In this document: piece after piece, positions 45,470-58,200 of the stretch | How the letters are laid out: each line of letters opens with the position of its first letter | How positions within the stretch are numbered: position 1 is the first letter of the stretch | Source of the DNA: Onthophagus taurus | Lineage: Eukaryota; Arthropoda; Insecta; Coleoptera; Scarabaeidae | Assembly: GCF_036711975.1 (NCBI RefSeq) | Contig: NC_091966.1 | Span: 7,819,501 to 7,883,500, forward strand | Direction: 5' to 3' | DNA: 64,000 bases | Made by a program: the position numbers and the translations under genes | The notes under the pieces: generated by a model | The model's input: only the letters and a program-made list of their open reading frames with translations | What the model was told of the DNA's origin: nothing | The model's database searches: none

Positions 45470-48400
45470 TTAAAATGTAACTAAAAACGTTCTTATTTGC
45501 ATTGGCGCCAAATTAACCATGGTATCTTTTAGTGCAAATTCAGGTTTGTTATATACAAGTTCTTGCATTTTTGAATTCTCGTTAACACTTCCTAAATTAC
45601 CCTGACCAGTCCAGCGGAAACGTTCGTTTTCTTCAAGCAGTTGATTCCCTCCCAAAGTCATTTCTCGAATTGAATTAATTTCGAAATTGGTGAATAAATC
45701 CTATAATTTTTATTATTGCATTATTTTATATTGTTAAGTGTAAAAATAAGGAATATTTACTTGTAAATCCACTGTCACTGTTTGAGATAATTCGGCATCG
45801 TTGTTTCTTGGAAAAACGTGTTCAAGGCGTATTAACAAAGTTCTTTCAAGAGATTTCCACGGTTCTAATGTGAGAATTTGTACATTTTGTGGTAAAACTT
45901 TTTTAATACCAGAGTACTAAAATATATTTTAATTATTTTCATTATCAAAAGTCAAACCCTCTCAATTTAGAGCTTGATATTTTCGCAACCGTTTGATGAA
46001 AAAAATAGTAGTAAACTTTGCTGTAATCGCTGAACATTTCTACAAAACATGTGTGAATTTAAAAATTTTAGGCGGCGCGGTTCTTCTTTTATTGCGAGGT
46101 AAATGAAAAAACTGCGATGTATGTTTTATATAGACTGGACGTCGCGTCGTTATTATTTTGTGTAGGTAAAATAATAAGACCCGGCACATTTGCGGCTGTT
46201 TACCAACCCAACCCAACATTTTTTCTTGAGATGTTTGTGATTGGGATGATATTTCTAATTACAACAAACATTACCGTTATTTTTTTACGGTTACAAAGAA
46301 ATCAATCTCTAAATTGAGATGCCTTTGGTACTGTTAGTAATTATTTTTAACTATATTTACCTCCTTATTTAAAGAACTCCAAAGATTAACATTATTCGTT
46401 AAGAAAGTCCACGGGGCAAGTAATTTTCTTTGCGCCACATCAATTTGAGTTGCTATCGCGGAAGATTCACCTAAATCCAATTAACCATTAAATTAGGCAG
46501 TACAAATTATAAAGTAATAAAAAAATTTACCATCTGTTGGTTTTGTTTTTCCAAATGTAACATACAATTGTCCTCTTGCATACAATCCAACACCGTATTG
46601 CATTTCATTCAAAGCTTCACCAACACCGAATGCGTCATCTCTTAATAATCTTCTATGCAACATTAACTCTACTTGTCCAGATGCTAAACTACTACCGCCT
46701 TGAGCCCTATCATTTTGAACGGCAAAATCCATGTTTTTCGTATCATTGATAGAAATTCTTGATGTAATCGGATAATAATTTCCAGCAACGGGTTCGCTGT
46801 ATTCGCGAAGAGGATAAGTTGCTCTATGATCTCTAATTCGTTTAACCATCTCTCTTCCGTTTGAATCCGTATAGAAAGTGTCTCTGCTATCTATGTTTGT
46901 TTGGAATCTGCTGATGATTTCTTTTGGTAAATTATCGTCTATATCAATGTTTCCTATTAACCAATCGAATTCGACGTGATTTTCTCCTTTGTAATATCTT
47001 ATAATTTGTTTAGCCCAAGAACTAAATACTTGATGAACTTCTTCAACTAAATCTCCTTTGTAAATTTCCATTTTAATGTTTTCTTTTGGGAAAGATAAAG
47101 CATCTGGATAATTAGGATCCGGTCTGAAGATATAGGCACCTGACGCTCGTTTGGCGAATTCGGAATTGTCACCAATTGCACCAATATAATACATAAGTTC
47201 TTGAGTTACTTCCACGGTATTTCCATTTAACGTAATTGATTTCAAAAGATTGGTGGTTGTATCCATTTCAAAACCATTTAGATCATCTCCAGCAACATAT
47301 TTTTCTTTGGGATTATCTATTTTGGTTGTTGTGGTTTTGATAGTGGAACTCTTTGTAATTTTGTACAATTTTAAACCTAATCCTGGGATATTTTCAGCTT
47401 TAAACAAAAGATCTTTCATTGGTGTTTCGGATCCATCCATAAATTTAAAGTCGTCAATCGGTGGGAGAATTTGATATGGAATTTTATTACCTAAAATTCA
47501 AATTAATACTTAAAAATTACTATGTTTTTGATCCTACCATTAGGGTCTTCAATATCATAAGCTTCATTCTCAACTGGTAACCTAACAAAAGTAGAGACAG
47601 GTCTACTTAGCGGATTATAAATAGCCGCTATGAAATCTTTATCAGACGTTAAAGAACAAATCGAAACATTAGCTTGCAAACAACTTTCTAGGCCTAAATC
47701 AATTCCCTCAGAACCTGAAGTTGGTAATAATACACTAAAATAAAATTTAATAATTAATTCCTCATTTCAATAAATTAATAATTTCTTACGAAAGTAATTT
47801 ATTAACACGTTCTGTACTTTGTTCAATGGCAATCGTTAAAATTCTATGATAATCATCTGCAACGTGCTGCTTTTCAGTTCCAGTAATAGCATCATGATGT
47901 TGCATGATTCCAATCGCATCTCTTAAAGATTTCGTTGCATCATCTTTATCACCGTCTTGAATGAATGTCGATAATTGTTTAACGATTTGTAAAAGATTAT
48001 TTCCTTGCCTTTCGAATCTCTTTGATGTAGGTCTTGAGGAATAATATCCGGTCCAATAAGCATGAGGATCACTTGCATACGGGAAAAAATCGTCCGTTTT
48101 GTATTTGAATGCTATCTGTGAAGCTGTCGCTTCTTCATTTACAGCTTTTACATAACAAGACGGTGTTGAGTAAATGAGATTAATCTTTTTATCTCCGTAA
48201 TATTGGGGGAAATCTTTGAATCCTCTGTAATAATATTAATGTGGAGATTTTCTTATTTATTTATAACATAATAACTTACTGCACTAATTTATCCATATTT
48301 GAAAAATAAGAAAGGGCATCTTGGTAATTAAAATCATCACCCATTGTGATGATTATGTTGTTTGTTGTGTAATATTGGGCTTGGGTGTTTATAAAATCAG

Positions 48401-51400
48401 CAAAACCTATAATCTGTTTTAGTTTTTTTGGTATAATTATTTTTTTTTGTGTAATTAATTTATTTCGTACCTTTTCTTCATAGTTATATTCAGGACTGGA
48501 AATATCATCAATAATTGGGTCGTTATTGCATAAAACGTCGAAACAATAACCAGATGGGGCGCTGTAGTGATTATATAATACTGATGTGAATATACTTGAA
48601 AGACCACCTTTAAAAAAATGTATAATATAACAAAAAATATAACTTGAAGTTATTTACCTAAACTTTCACTTCCTTCCCAAATAATTTCTGGAGTTTTAGT
48701 TGTTAACCGTTCGCTTTTATCTCTCCAATCTAATCTGGAAAAGAACAAGGCCTCGTAACCCATTTGGCTAAATATTGATGCCATTTCTTTACTGTGACCA
48801 AACGGATCAATTTGCCACCCAATTTTTGGTCTTCCACATTCACCTAAGGTATCATTTACGGTTCTAAAATTTAAAAATGTTTGTATATTAATGTATGCTT
48901 ATTATTCTTTTCTTTTTACTGTAATCCCAGAGTGAATTGATCGATAATTGAGTGATAATGAGCTGCTGCTTCATCATTCATACTCCATGCTCCACCAACA
49001 ATTTCCAATTGTCCATTGTCAACTAGTTCTTTAAAGTGTTCTCTAGCTCTTTCTGGTTGATCTTGCCACCATTTATAGAAAAATGCTGATTCTACTTGGA
49101 TAAATCTTAAAACAAAATTTTTTTAGTATTTTCTTTTTTATTTTAAAGTAGGTAGATGAAATAATGAGGAAAGCTAGATTATTATACATATATTTATAAG
49201 GAAAGTTTGAAGCTTTTTAAAACTATTTACTGATACAAACACACATTAATGTTTTCCACTGTTGAAATATAAAAAGAATGACTGCTTTTTATTGTAGAAG
49301 GATTTCTTTAATTCTCAGAACATGAGCAATTATGGATAAAAATTCATCAGCGCTTAATTTCCCTTCTCATTCATTCCAGATGAAACAAAAATCATTTTTT
49401 GTCTGCAAATCAAACAATATCATGTTGTGAAGTGCTAGTTTTGTTTTATGATACATTACTTTTTGGTGGTAGAAGCTGAAGGTATTGCTGAGTTTATGAA
49501 CTGCGCATGTATCACATATATTATCAACCTGTACTACAATTATTTAAAGACTGCAAATCGTTCTAATTAACATTTTCAGTCCCAAACAGGTATACCCCAT
49601 GCTACGCTATTTTCATTAGCATTGAACCTCATGTGTATCATATTGGTTGACACAAAACAGCTCTATTGATCAAGCCGTAAGCCGTTTGATTGGTTTGGCA
49701 TTGCTTCTAACGTTATGTAAACCATGGATGCTGGTGAAATACGGGACCAACTGAATGTATCTTTTTACGAAAGTGATAGCAGTGATAGTGTTCTAAATAT
49801 ATTTAGAAATAATTCATTACACAGACTTGGATTATGAAAGTGATGACAGCAGGTTAGGGTAACTTAATCGCAGCAAAATAGAAAAAGATGTTCTAGAGGA
49901 TGAAGAATCTTTAAGAAGATGATTGATAAATGTACTAAATGCTAAATATCTAAATAGCGTAGTCAATTATTTTGAGGAAATCGTTCCGGGGTTGGCTGAA
50001 GTGGCGACAATATTTATACAAATTATGCCTCTTACGCTAGGATAGAAAATATTCTACGTAGACAATTAGCTTTTATTCAAACTGTAATGGAGTTAGTTAT
50101 GTCGCTGTCGGGAGAGTCTTCGCTTTTTTGGACTACAACAGAGCAAAATCACTTAACGATGTCTCTGCTCAACTCCCGATATATGGGACATCTTTACGTC
50201 GAGACTTGAAGCAGTTCTTGGAAATGTCCACTCCATTTATAAGGCTACTGTTGTATAATCAATGGATAATGCAGTTATTAGAGAACATCTTGTGCAGTAT
50301 TTGCTACCGACTGAACGTGGAGAAGACAAAAAAGACAAGAAACATAATATAAGTGGCGACCGCAAACTACGTTGCAAAGAACATTCTTAAAGTTAGAACG
50401 AAGTATATTGGTTATTCGAAGCAAAAGTATATGTGTATTAAATATTTTTTTCAAAAATGTTACACACGGGCATCAGCTTTTCGGAAGCTTCCATCGGAGC
50501 TTTCCATAACAGCTGTTGGCATCAAGGTATCGACAGGACAAAATCCGGTTTTATATGAAGGAAAGATCATATTTTGTAGTAGTGTGTTTAATATTCCGCT
50601 ATCTGTAAAGACAAGGAAGATATCGGCTTGTAAAGTAGATGGAAATCAAGGGTAAAAGTTTGTTGCTGAGAGATTAGTTTCTGTCGTTGCGCGGATAAAA
50701 AAAAACTCAACACGCATTTATAAATAATAATTGAGACATCCTTGTAAAAAAATCCAATTAGATTTAAAAGTAAAAATTTTAAATACATATTTTCGCGACT
50801 TTTAATCTTGTGTAAAATGTTTAGCGGTTGGTAACTTTCCACATTTTAATTAAAACTCTAAAATCTAGCTTTCCTGGAATTTTCCCGAAATAAAATTAAT
50901 TTTTGTGTTACCTCCTCTCAGGGTTTTGTCTTAAAGCTTCAACAACCGAGCTGATGATATATTGAACACTCGCTCTTTGAATTGAATTCCTTGCTATTAA
51001 TAAATTTTTATTAATACATCTTCGAATTAAACTAATTTAAATTGATTACCTCCCCAATAATATTGATCAACAGTTTTTAACCATCCGACATCATCGTGAG
51101 AATGTGGAACTAAGTGAACGTTAAGAGTATCCGAAGAAACTTTAGGACATGACTTAAAAACAAAGAAATTGTTAAATTAATTGATTAATAATCGATTTCT
51201 AATTTTAAACCACTCAATAAAATAACAACAATTAAACCACTTTTAAATGATGGTATCTTTTGATCCAGTCGATGTTTTTTGTTTAATTAATTTTTAAATA
51301 CATATTTTTAATATACTTACCTGATAACCGCAACCAGCTTTAGCGTTGTTGTTATGAGTTATGGGAATTGCAGAAATTGTCGCGAAAATAATCGCGAATA

Positions 51401-51422
51401 AAATTAATGCTCTTTTCATCAT
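45470..51422 (-). CDS. MAN2B1: Lysosomal α-mannosidase B (GH38)
   Basis: About 1000 residues in about 13 exons. Exon 1 (51321-51422) encodes the signal peptide [18 protein letters not shown]; the last exon is about 45470-45700. Exon 2 (51050-51152) has the canonical zinc motif [18 protein letters not shown]. The exon near 48660-48866 has the nucleophile in [17 protein letters not shown] later one has [10 protein letters not shown] with the predicted acid/base Asp, and [20 protein letters not shown] supplies the remaining zinc His. The C-terminal β-domains include [20 protein letters not shown] and [20 protein letters not shown]. Two introns present in A and C (after the NLLQ and INI/IPN positions) are missing here, so B has fused exons. 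The 1.8-kb intron at 49106-50911 carries unidentified eroded sequence. The motif set suggests this is the most conventional of the three. Confidence 0.92.
45960..46319. mobile_element. MITE with ~33-bp terminal inverted repeats in an α-mannosidase B intron
   Basis: The left end TCTCAATTTAGAGCTTGAT, continuing to CGCAACCGT, is mirrored at the right by ACGGTTACAAAG then ATCAATCTCTAAATTGAGAT. The interior of about 300 bp has GC-richer patches and an incidental 66-codon frame. The intron lies between the C-terminal β-domain exons. Confidence 0.75.
49200..50900. other. Large intron of α-mannosidase B with unidentified eroded sequence
   Basis: 49720-50660 on the plus strand has stretches that look once coding, for example [20 protein letters not shown] near 49727 and [20 protein letters not shown] near 50260, interrupted by stops. 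The acidic serine-rich start recalls the opening of piggyBac-like transposases, but no catalytic motif was found. Identification is left open. Confidence 0.35.
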
Positions 51423-52231
51423 TGCACCCTGAAATAAAGTTGTTTTTAAAACGCAGTTTAAAGTAATAAACGTAACGATTCGAGTTATCTTCGTGATAAG
51501 TTTATATCATTTGTTGCACAAATTGCATTTCTTTGCAAAAAATCGTTTATGTTCGCATTCTATTTTACGTAGATAAAATAAATTAATATATTTATAATTA
51601 TAAGATTTTAGAAACTTTAAATAACCTATGACTTTCAAATGTTACGTACTAATTGTTTATAGGTCTTTGTGTGAAATTATTACTTAAAACCGATAAGAAA
51701 ATTATTACTTACATATATTTAGGATTTATTTGTTCAACTTTCGACGACAAACAACACTAAAATCTGGACTTACACTCGAAGTAATGAAATTTCACCTTAT
51801 CATTTGATGATCGTCAAATATCGAGTGGGACATTAAAACGTTATCGGTTATTCTTCTCTATTCGTAAACGGACTCTCGCTCGATGAAAATTGATTGTGTT
51901 TTTCATTCGATTTGGTGAACCGATCAACCGTTTTACCACTGTAAAGTTCCACTCGGTTTCGTTCATGTGTATTGTGTCCTATGTTTGTAAATTGATGGTC
52001 CTGTTTGATGCGGTCAAGTTTATTAACCCATTTACACTGTAATTATCGTACCGATGCACGCTAATAACTTATTTCCGTTACTTTTTATTAACTGTTTCGA
52101 CTCCTTTTGTTACACGAACCATTTAATTTTGATTTGGTGAATATGTAAACAATAATTATAAAACAAAAAGAATTTATTTGAATGATTTAATTAAAAAACA
52201 GATACAGTACAAAAATATTTTTAGATAACTT

Positions 52232-55200
52232 TTAAATTTTCATTTTGATCTCGATGACAAACGTTTTTATTTCCATGGGTTTTAAAGTTATAATAAAATC
52301 ATCTACTATCTCAGAAGTTGTTGGATTTTTGATATTGTGTTTAAAAGATATCCATATATCATTCGATTTCGTCTGGTCATGATTGTACTTGGTAACTAAA
52401 GAGTTCCATTTTAAAGTATCTTGAACATCGTCGTTGGTGTTCATGTTATCTAAAACCTTCTTAGCCAAAATCGCCTCCATTTTTTCGCCCAAATCTACGT
52501 TTTGGATCGATTTATTTTCAATCCATTGATTAGCTCCTAACGTAGTTTCACGATACGAAATAATATCAAATGATGAAAAAAGTTCCTACAAGAAAAACTC
52601 ATTTTATTTTCAATTTTAATTTAATTTTAACTGAATACTTTTAGATTTACTGATACTGGTTTAGAATATTCCAAATCTTCATCAGCTTCAAATACATGCT
52701 CCAAACGAAGTAAGAAATCCATTCCTTTCCATGGTTCTAATGTTAATATTTGAACATTATTGGGTAAGTTTGTTTGTAAACCTGAAAACTAAAATAACAT
52801 TTTTAACAATTTCTACATAATTATAATAATAATATGTTGTTACCTCCATTTTATATGTTTTTCTATATTGATCAGGATTGAGATTATTTGTTGGCGATAA
52901 AAACGTCCAAGCTGATAAAACTTTACGTTGAATAACATCATGCTCTTGAGCCGCTACAGTATCATCTCCTTTACTTAAATATGGCCCTAACACTAAATAA
53001 TGCGTTCCTCTTGCGACTAAACCTTTCCCAAACGCTTGTTCCATCAATTCCTCTCCCACCCCAAAAGCATCATCATGTTTGCAAGATCTATGTAACATTA
53101 ATTCAAGTTCGCCATTGTTTAAACTGGTTCCACCTTGAGCCCTATCGGTTAAAATAGCGACTTCAACATCATCTTCAACACTTCTCATGCTTATTTTTGT
53201 TGTCACCGGGTAATAATTTCCAGAAACTGGTTCTGAAATATTAAGTTTCCAAGTTGGTCGGAAATTTCGAACTCTCTTTAACGTCTCTCTTCCATTCGAA
53301 TCAGTATAAAAGATTGAATCTGATTTAAGATTGGTTGTGTATCGAGTGATGACTTCTTTTCCAGCGATTGTACTAAAACATATTAGTTATAAAAAAGAAA
53401 GTTATAATGAAGTTATTGTACTCATTTGGAATTGGACCAACAACCCAATCGAATTCAATGTTATTTTCTTCATTATAAACTCTTAAAATTTGACTTGTCC
53501 ATTCATTAAAAACTTGGTGAAGTTCAGAAACAACGGAGCCTTGATAAAGCCTATATGATACTTTTTTCGTCATTTGAATTGGTTCGGAGGAATTTGGACG
53601 GAATATGTAAGCACCTGATGATCTATTTGCGGAAATTTCGTTGTTACCGACGGCACCGAAATAGTACAAGAAGTCTTGAGTAAATTGAACAGTTTTTCCA
53701 TTCATTTGAATGTTTTCAATTTTTCCTGTGTTGGGTTCTATATTTACTCTTATGTTCTGCAAAGATGTTCGTAAATTTAAAATTAACTTGAAGTACAGAT
53801 TATGGTATTTTTAGTTATAATTGGTTTCTTTTGACTTAAAATGAAGGAAAATCACGGCTACAGGGCCATAACAAAGTGGTTTTGTGGAATCGATGAAGTT
53901 ATTGATTGTCTTGTATCCAGGAATAATATTGATGGTAACAATAGAAAGACAAACATTGTGATCAAGTTTCTATTTCCAAACTTGCAATAATAAATTTGAC
54001 CTGCTGCAAAGACATATTCAAGAAATAACGACACTGGGTCACTGAGAAGACGTATTCGAAGAAGAAGTGTCGTAAGAAAGCTTTGAATATTACTTACTGA
54101 GGAATTTATTTATGTTCGTACGTTTTAATATGAACAAAAACCTAAAGTCTACAAATTTTACACAAGACTTAATCTGCCTATCCAAAATAAAATTGAACAA
54201 TTGAATCTACGTCTGAGTAATACATGAACCTTTGTAACATGGTTACATCATTTTCCTTCGTCATAGATCCACTATTGATTGTAAAATATTGTGAAAAGGT
54301 AGATAAATTATCGGTGGTCACAACTTTTTTCATTTTTTTGTGTATAGTTGCGTTTAGATGTACGTAGGGCAACAAATATATGCCACATCAAATTACCCTA
54401 AATGATGTATTTGGCAATAAAGACCAACGTATTATTCAATATGTGATGTCTTGAATGCGATGCAATCTGGAATTATCATGTTAAGTTGTTTTTGTGTCTG
54501 TGTAACTTGGTCTTATCAAGAACTTATCTAGTTTAATGTAGGTCAACTTATCTAATGGTCTGTTTTGGAAAAACATTTTCACATTAATTTAAATTTCTAA
54601 AGTTAATCGAAATTATTTAGTTATGAAGTCTGTTTTGAAAAACCATTTTTAGTTTTTGCGATACAATTTTTTTAGGTTATTCGACATTTTTTATACCATT
54701 GAAGTTTTTTGGATCATCTTAAAGGTTGGTGCAGAAATAATCTCATTAAATATGTTTATGATATTATCAACAATTATTATCAATTAAAGCATCTACTTTT
54801 CTATGATAGAGTCTGTTTAGAAAAATCACTTTTAGTTCTTGAGATAACAAATTATTAAGTTAATCGAAATTTTTGATGCTATTGAAGTTTCTTGGATTAT
54901 CTTAAAAACTTGATACAGAAGTGATCTGATTAAATAGGTTTATGATATTATCATCAATTATCAATTAAAGCATCTACTTTTCTATGATAGAGTTTGTTTA
55001 GAAAAATCACTTTTAGTTCTTGAGATACAAATTTTTTAAGTTAATCAAAATTTTTTATGCAATTGAAGTTTTTTGGATTATCTTAAAAACTTGGTACAGA
55101 AATCATTAAATATGTTTATGATATTATTATCAATTAAAGCATCTTTTTCTATGATAGAGTCTGTTTAGAACAACCACTTCTAGCTCTTGAGATACAAATT

Positions 55201-58200
55201 TTTAAAGATAATCCATAACATATCTACCATACATAGACGTAATAGTGCAACTTTAAGTTATATACAATAGACAATATAAAGCAAAAAAAAATTGTAAGTC
55301 AGAAGGAACCAAATACACCTATAATACAATTTTACCCCTTGTTTCAGTTGATAACCACTTTGTGCTTGTAGAATATTATTTCCAGAAGATTTTTGTACAT
55401 AATACGATAAAAATCCCAAAGCAGGAACTTGTTCTGCTTTAAAAACTAATTCAGCTTTTGATGCACTAAATCTACCTGGGATTTTTTGTATAAAATCGGC
55501 TGTTGGAATTAAATCACGAGGTATCTTTGTTCCTAAATAATAAAATATAAATATGCAAAAGATAACTTTTAAATTGTTGTAACCATTTGTTACCATTTGA
55601 ATCAAGTACATCATAAGCACTACCTGTTACTGGTAATCTTACATGATAGTCTACAGGTCTGCTTAACGGATTGTATACGGTTACAATAAAATTATTTTCT
55701 TTTTCCGTAAAAGCGCATTGGCTGACGTTTGCTAGTAAACAAGATTCGAACTGTATTTCAGGCAACGGATCGTATCTCGGTTTATTCGGGTCGTGACCTG
55801 TTACTAGTTGACTGAAAATAAAAATATAAAACAGTTGTAAATATAAAACGTTTTATGACAAAAGACATAAAATCTTCAAGTTTACGACAGCATCGAGTAA
55901 ACAGCGAGATATAAAGTTTCAGGATACTTTTTAATTAAATAAAAAGTAAATGATTTTATACATTAGAATTCAAAATTTATTACCTTAAAGCAGTTGCTGT
56001 AATAAACTGGCACTCATCAAACCCTTTCGACAACATTCTCGCATAATCAAAAGCTACATGTTGTTTTTCAGTTCCTGTTATAGCGTCATGATGTTGCATG
56101 ACTCCCATTGCTTCGCGCATGAAATTTAAATCAACCCAATCTTCTGGACCCAAATCAACTAAACAATATAGTTGTTTACAAACCTAATAAAAAGGCGGTT
56201 AAAAAAATGTTAATGAAAAACGGATTTAAAATACTTGTAGGAAATTATTTCCCATTCGCTCAAATCGTTTTAATGTTGGTCTTGAGGTAAAATATCCTGT
56301 CCAATATGAATTAGGATCTGAGGCGTATGGAAAGAAATCATCTGATTTAATTGGAAATGAAATTTTTTTCTCTTTTCCATTGTCTTTAACAGCTTTTAAG
56401 TAACACGATGGGGTCGAATATAATAAATGATATTTAGATCCATTTTTTTGCATTTCATTTCCATATCTGTATGATTTAAAAAAATAAAATTAAAATAAGA
56501 TATGAAAAATGATTTAAATAAATTGGTGTTTGGTGCGATAAATTAGTTAATCGACAAAACTTACTGAATAAGCTTGTCTAAATTTTTAAACCACATATTC
56601 GCATCTTGATAATTAAAATCTTCGCCCATTGTAATAATTACATTGTCTGTGGCATATGAATTGGTAACATTATCAAGATACTCAAAAAATTCCTTTACCT
56701 AGAAGAAAAATCAGAAAGGAACATACCTTATTAATCTGTCTAAATTAGAGAACCACATATTTGCATCCATATACGTAAAATCACCACCCATAGTCAAAAT
56801 TAAGTTATCGGTTTCATAAGCGCTACTTTGCTTATCAAGATATTGTGTTAAATCACGAAACTAAAGTTAGTCACGTCAAGAATACATTTAAATGTAATTA
56901 CAAAACTTACTCTTTTATCGACGTTGTAATCGGGGCTCTTTTTGTTATCAATTATTGGTTCATCGTCGCAAAGTGTATCGAAACAAAAACCAGGAGGAGG
57001 TCCATAAGTGTTGTACATTACAGTTGTGAATAAGTCGGTGTTATTACCTAAAATTTTTGCTTTAGAAATAATGAATAAATGATTTGGTAATTGTGTTAGG
57101 TTGGCGCAATTAAGTTATTTTTCGTGTAATATTTTTAATTTAACAAGTAGTGAATTAAATAAGAAGTTGCAATAACTGAATCTACTTATTACAGTGAAAC
57201 CTCGATATAAGGGATTAATATGGGAAAGGGAGTGTCCATTATAAGCAAAAGTCCGTTATAGCAAAAATTTTCAATTTGCATTTTACGTGACGTCACACAT
57301 GGGTGGGCAACTACTATTTCACACTTTGAATTAACAAATGCTTAATTTATTCTATTGGGTACGTCTTCAGATGCACGGCTAAACCTGAATGTTTCTAGTT
57401 ATAGATTTAGTGTTAGTTCTAGTTTTACACTAGCACTGTTACTATGTAGAACTAACACTATACTTAGAACTAAAATCATTTGGGTTTAGCCGTCTTTAGA
57501 GACGTGCGGCTAAACCCAAATGATTTTAGTTCTAGGTATAGTGTTAGTTCTAGTTTTAGTTCAATAAAAATATACAACAATCTAACGCTGAATAACACCT
57601 AAACCTAACAACTAACACTAGCACTGCAACTAACACTAGACCTAGAACTAGAAATTCATTCGGGCTTAGCTGTGCGTCTCTTAAGACAGCTAAGTCAGAA
57701 TGTTTCTAGTTCTAGGTTTAGTATTGGTTCTAGTTTTAGTACAATAAAAATATACAACTAAAACTAGAGCTAACACTAGCACTAAAACTAACACTAGAAC
57801 TAAAATTCTATTGTTAGTTCTACTTTTAGTACAATAAAAATGTACAACAATTGCACTGAATAACAATTAAAGTAGAACTACCGTCCTTGATTGAGTTTAT
57901 CTATGAAAATGGAATAGAGCAACTTGAGGAATAATCCCGAGCTGGATTTTATCTATGACCGCTAACATTTATATTTAAATATACTGATGTTATTAAATAG
58001 ATAATATTCGCATATAATTCGCATATATTAATGCGAACACCGTTCTAACGAGGTCCGTTATATCGAAGTTATACAATATTATATTAACCTAAGCTATCAG
58101 TTGCACGCCAAACAAATTCGGGTGATTTTGTTTCAAATTTAAAACTTTTATCCTGATAATCGATCCTTCCCAATAATAACCCATCGTATCCCATTTGCGA

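Noticed and set aside
46117-46317. 66-codon plus-strand frame with hydrophobic residues
   Set aside because: Lies wholly within a MITE in an intron of α-mannosidase B.
50128-50655. Two adjacent plus-strand frames in an α-mannosidase B intron
   Set aside because: They do not follow the protein-like reading of the surrounding eroded sequence and are most likely chance frames.
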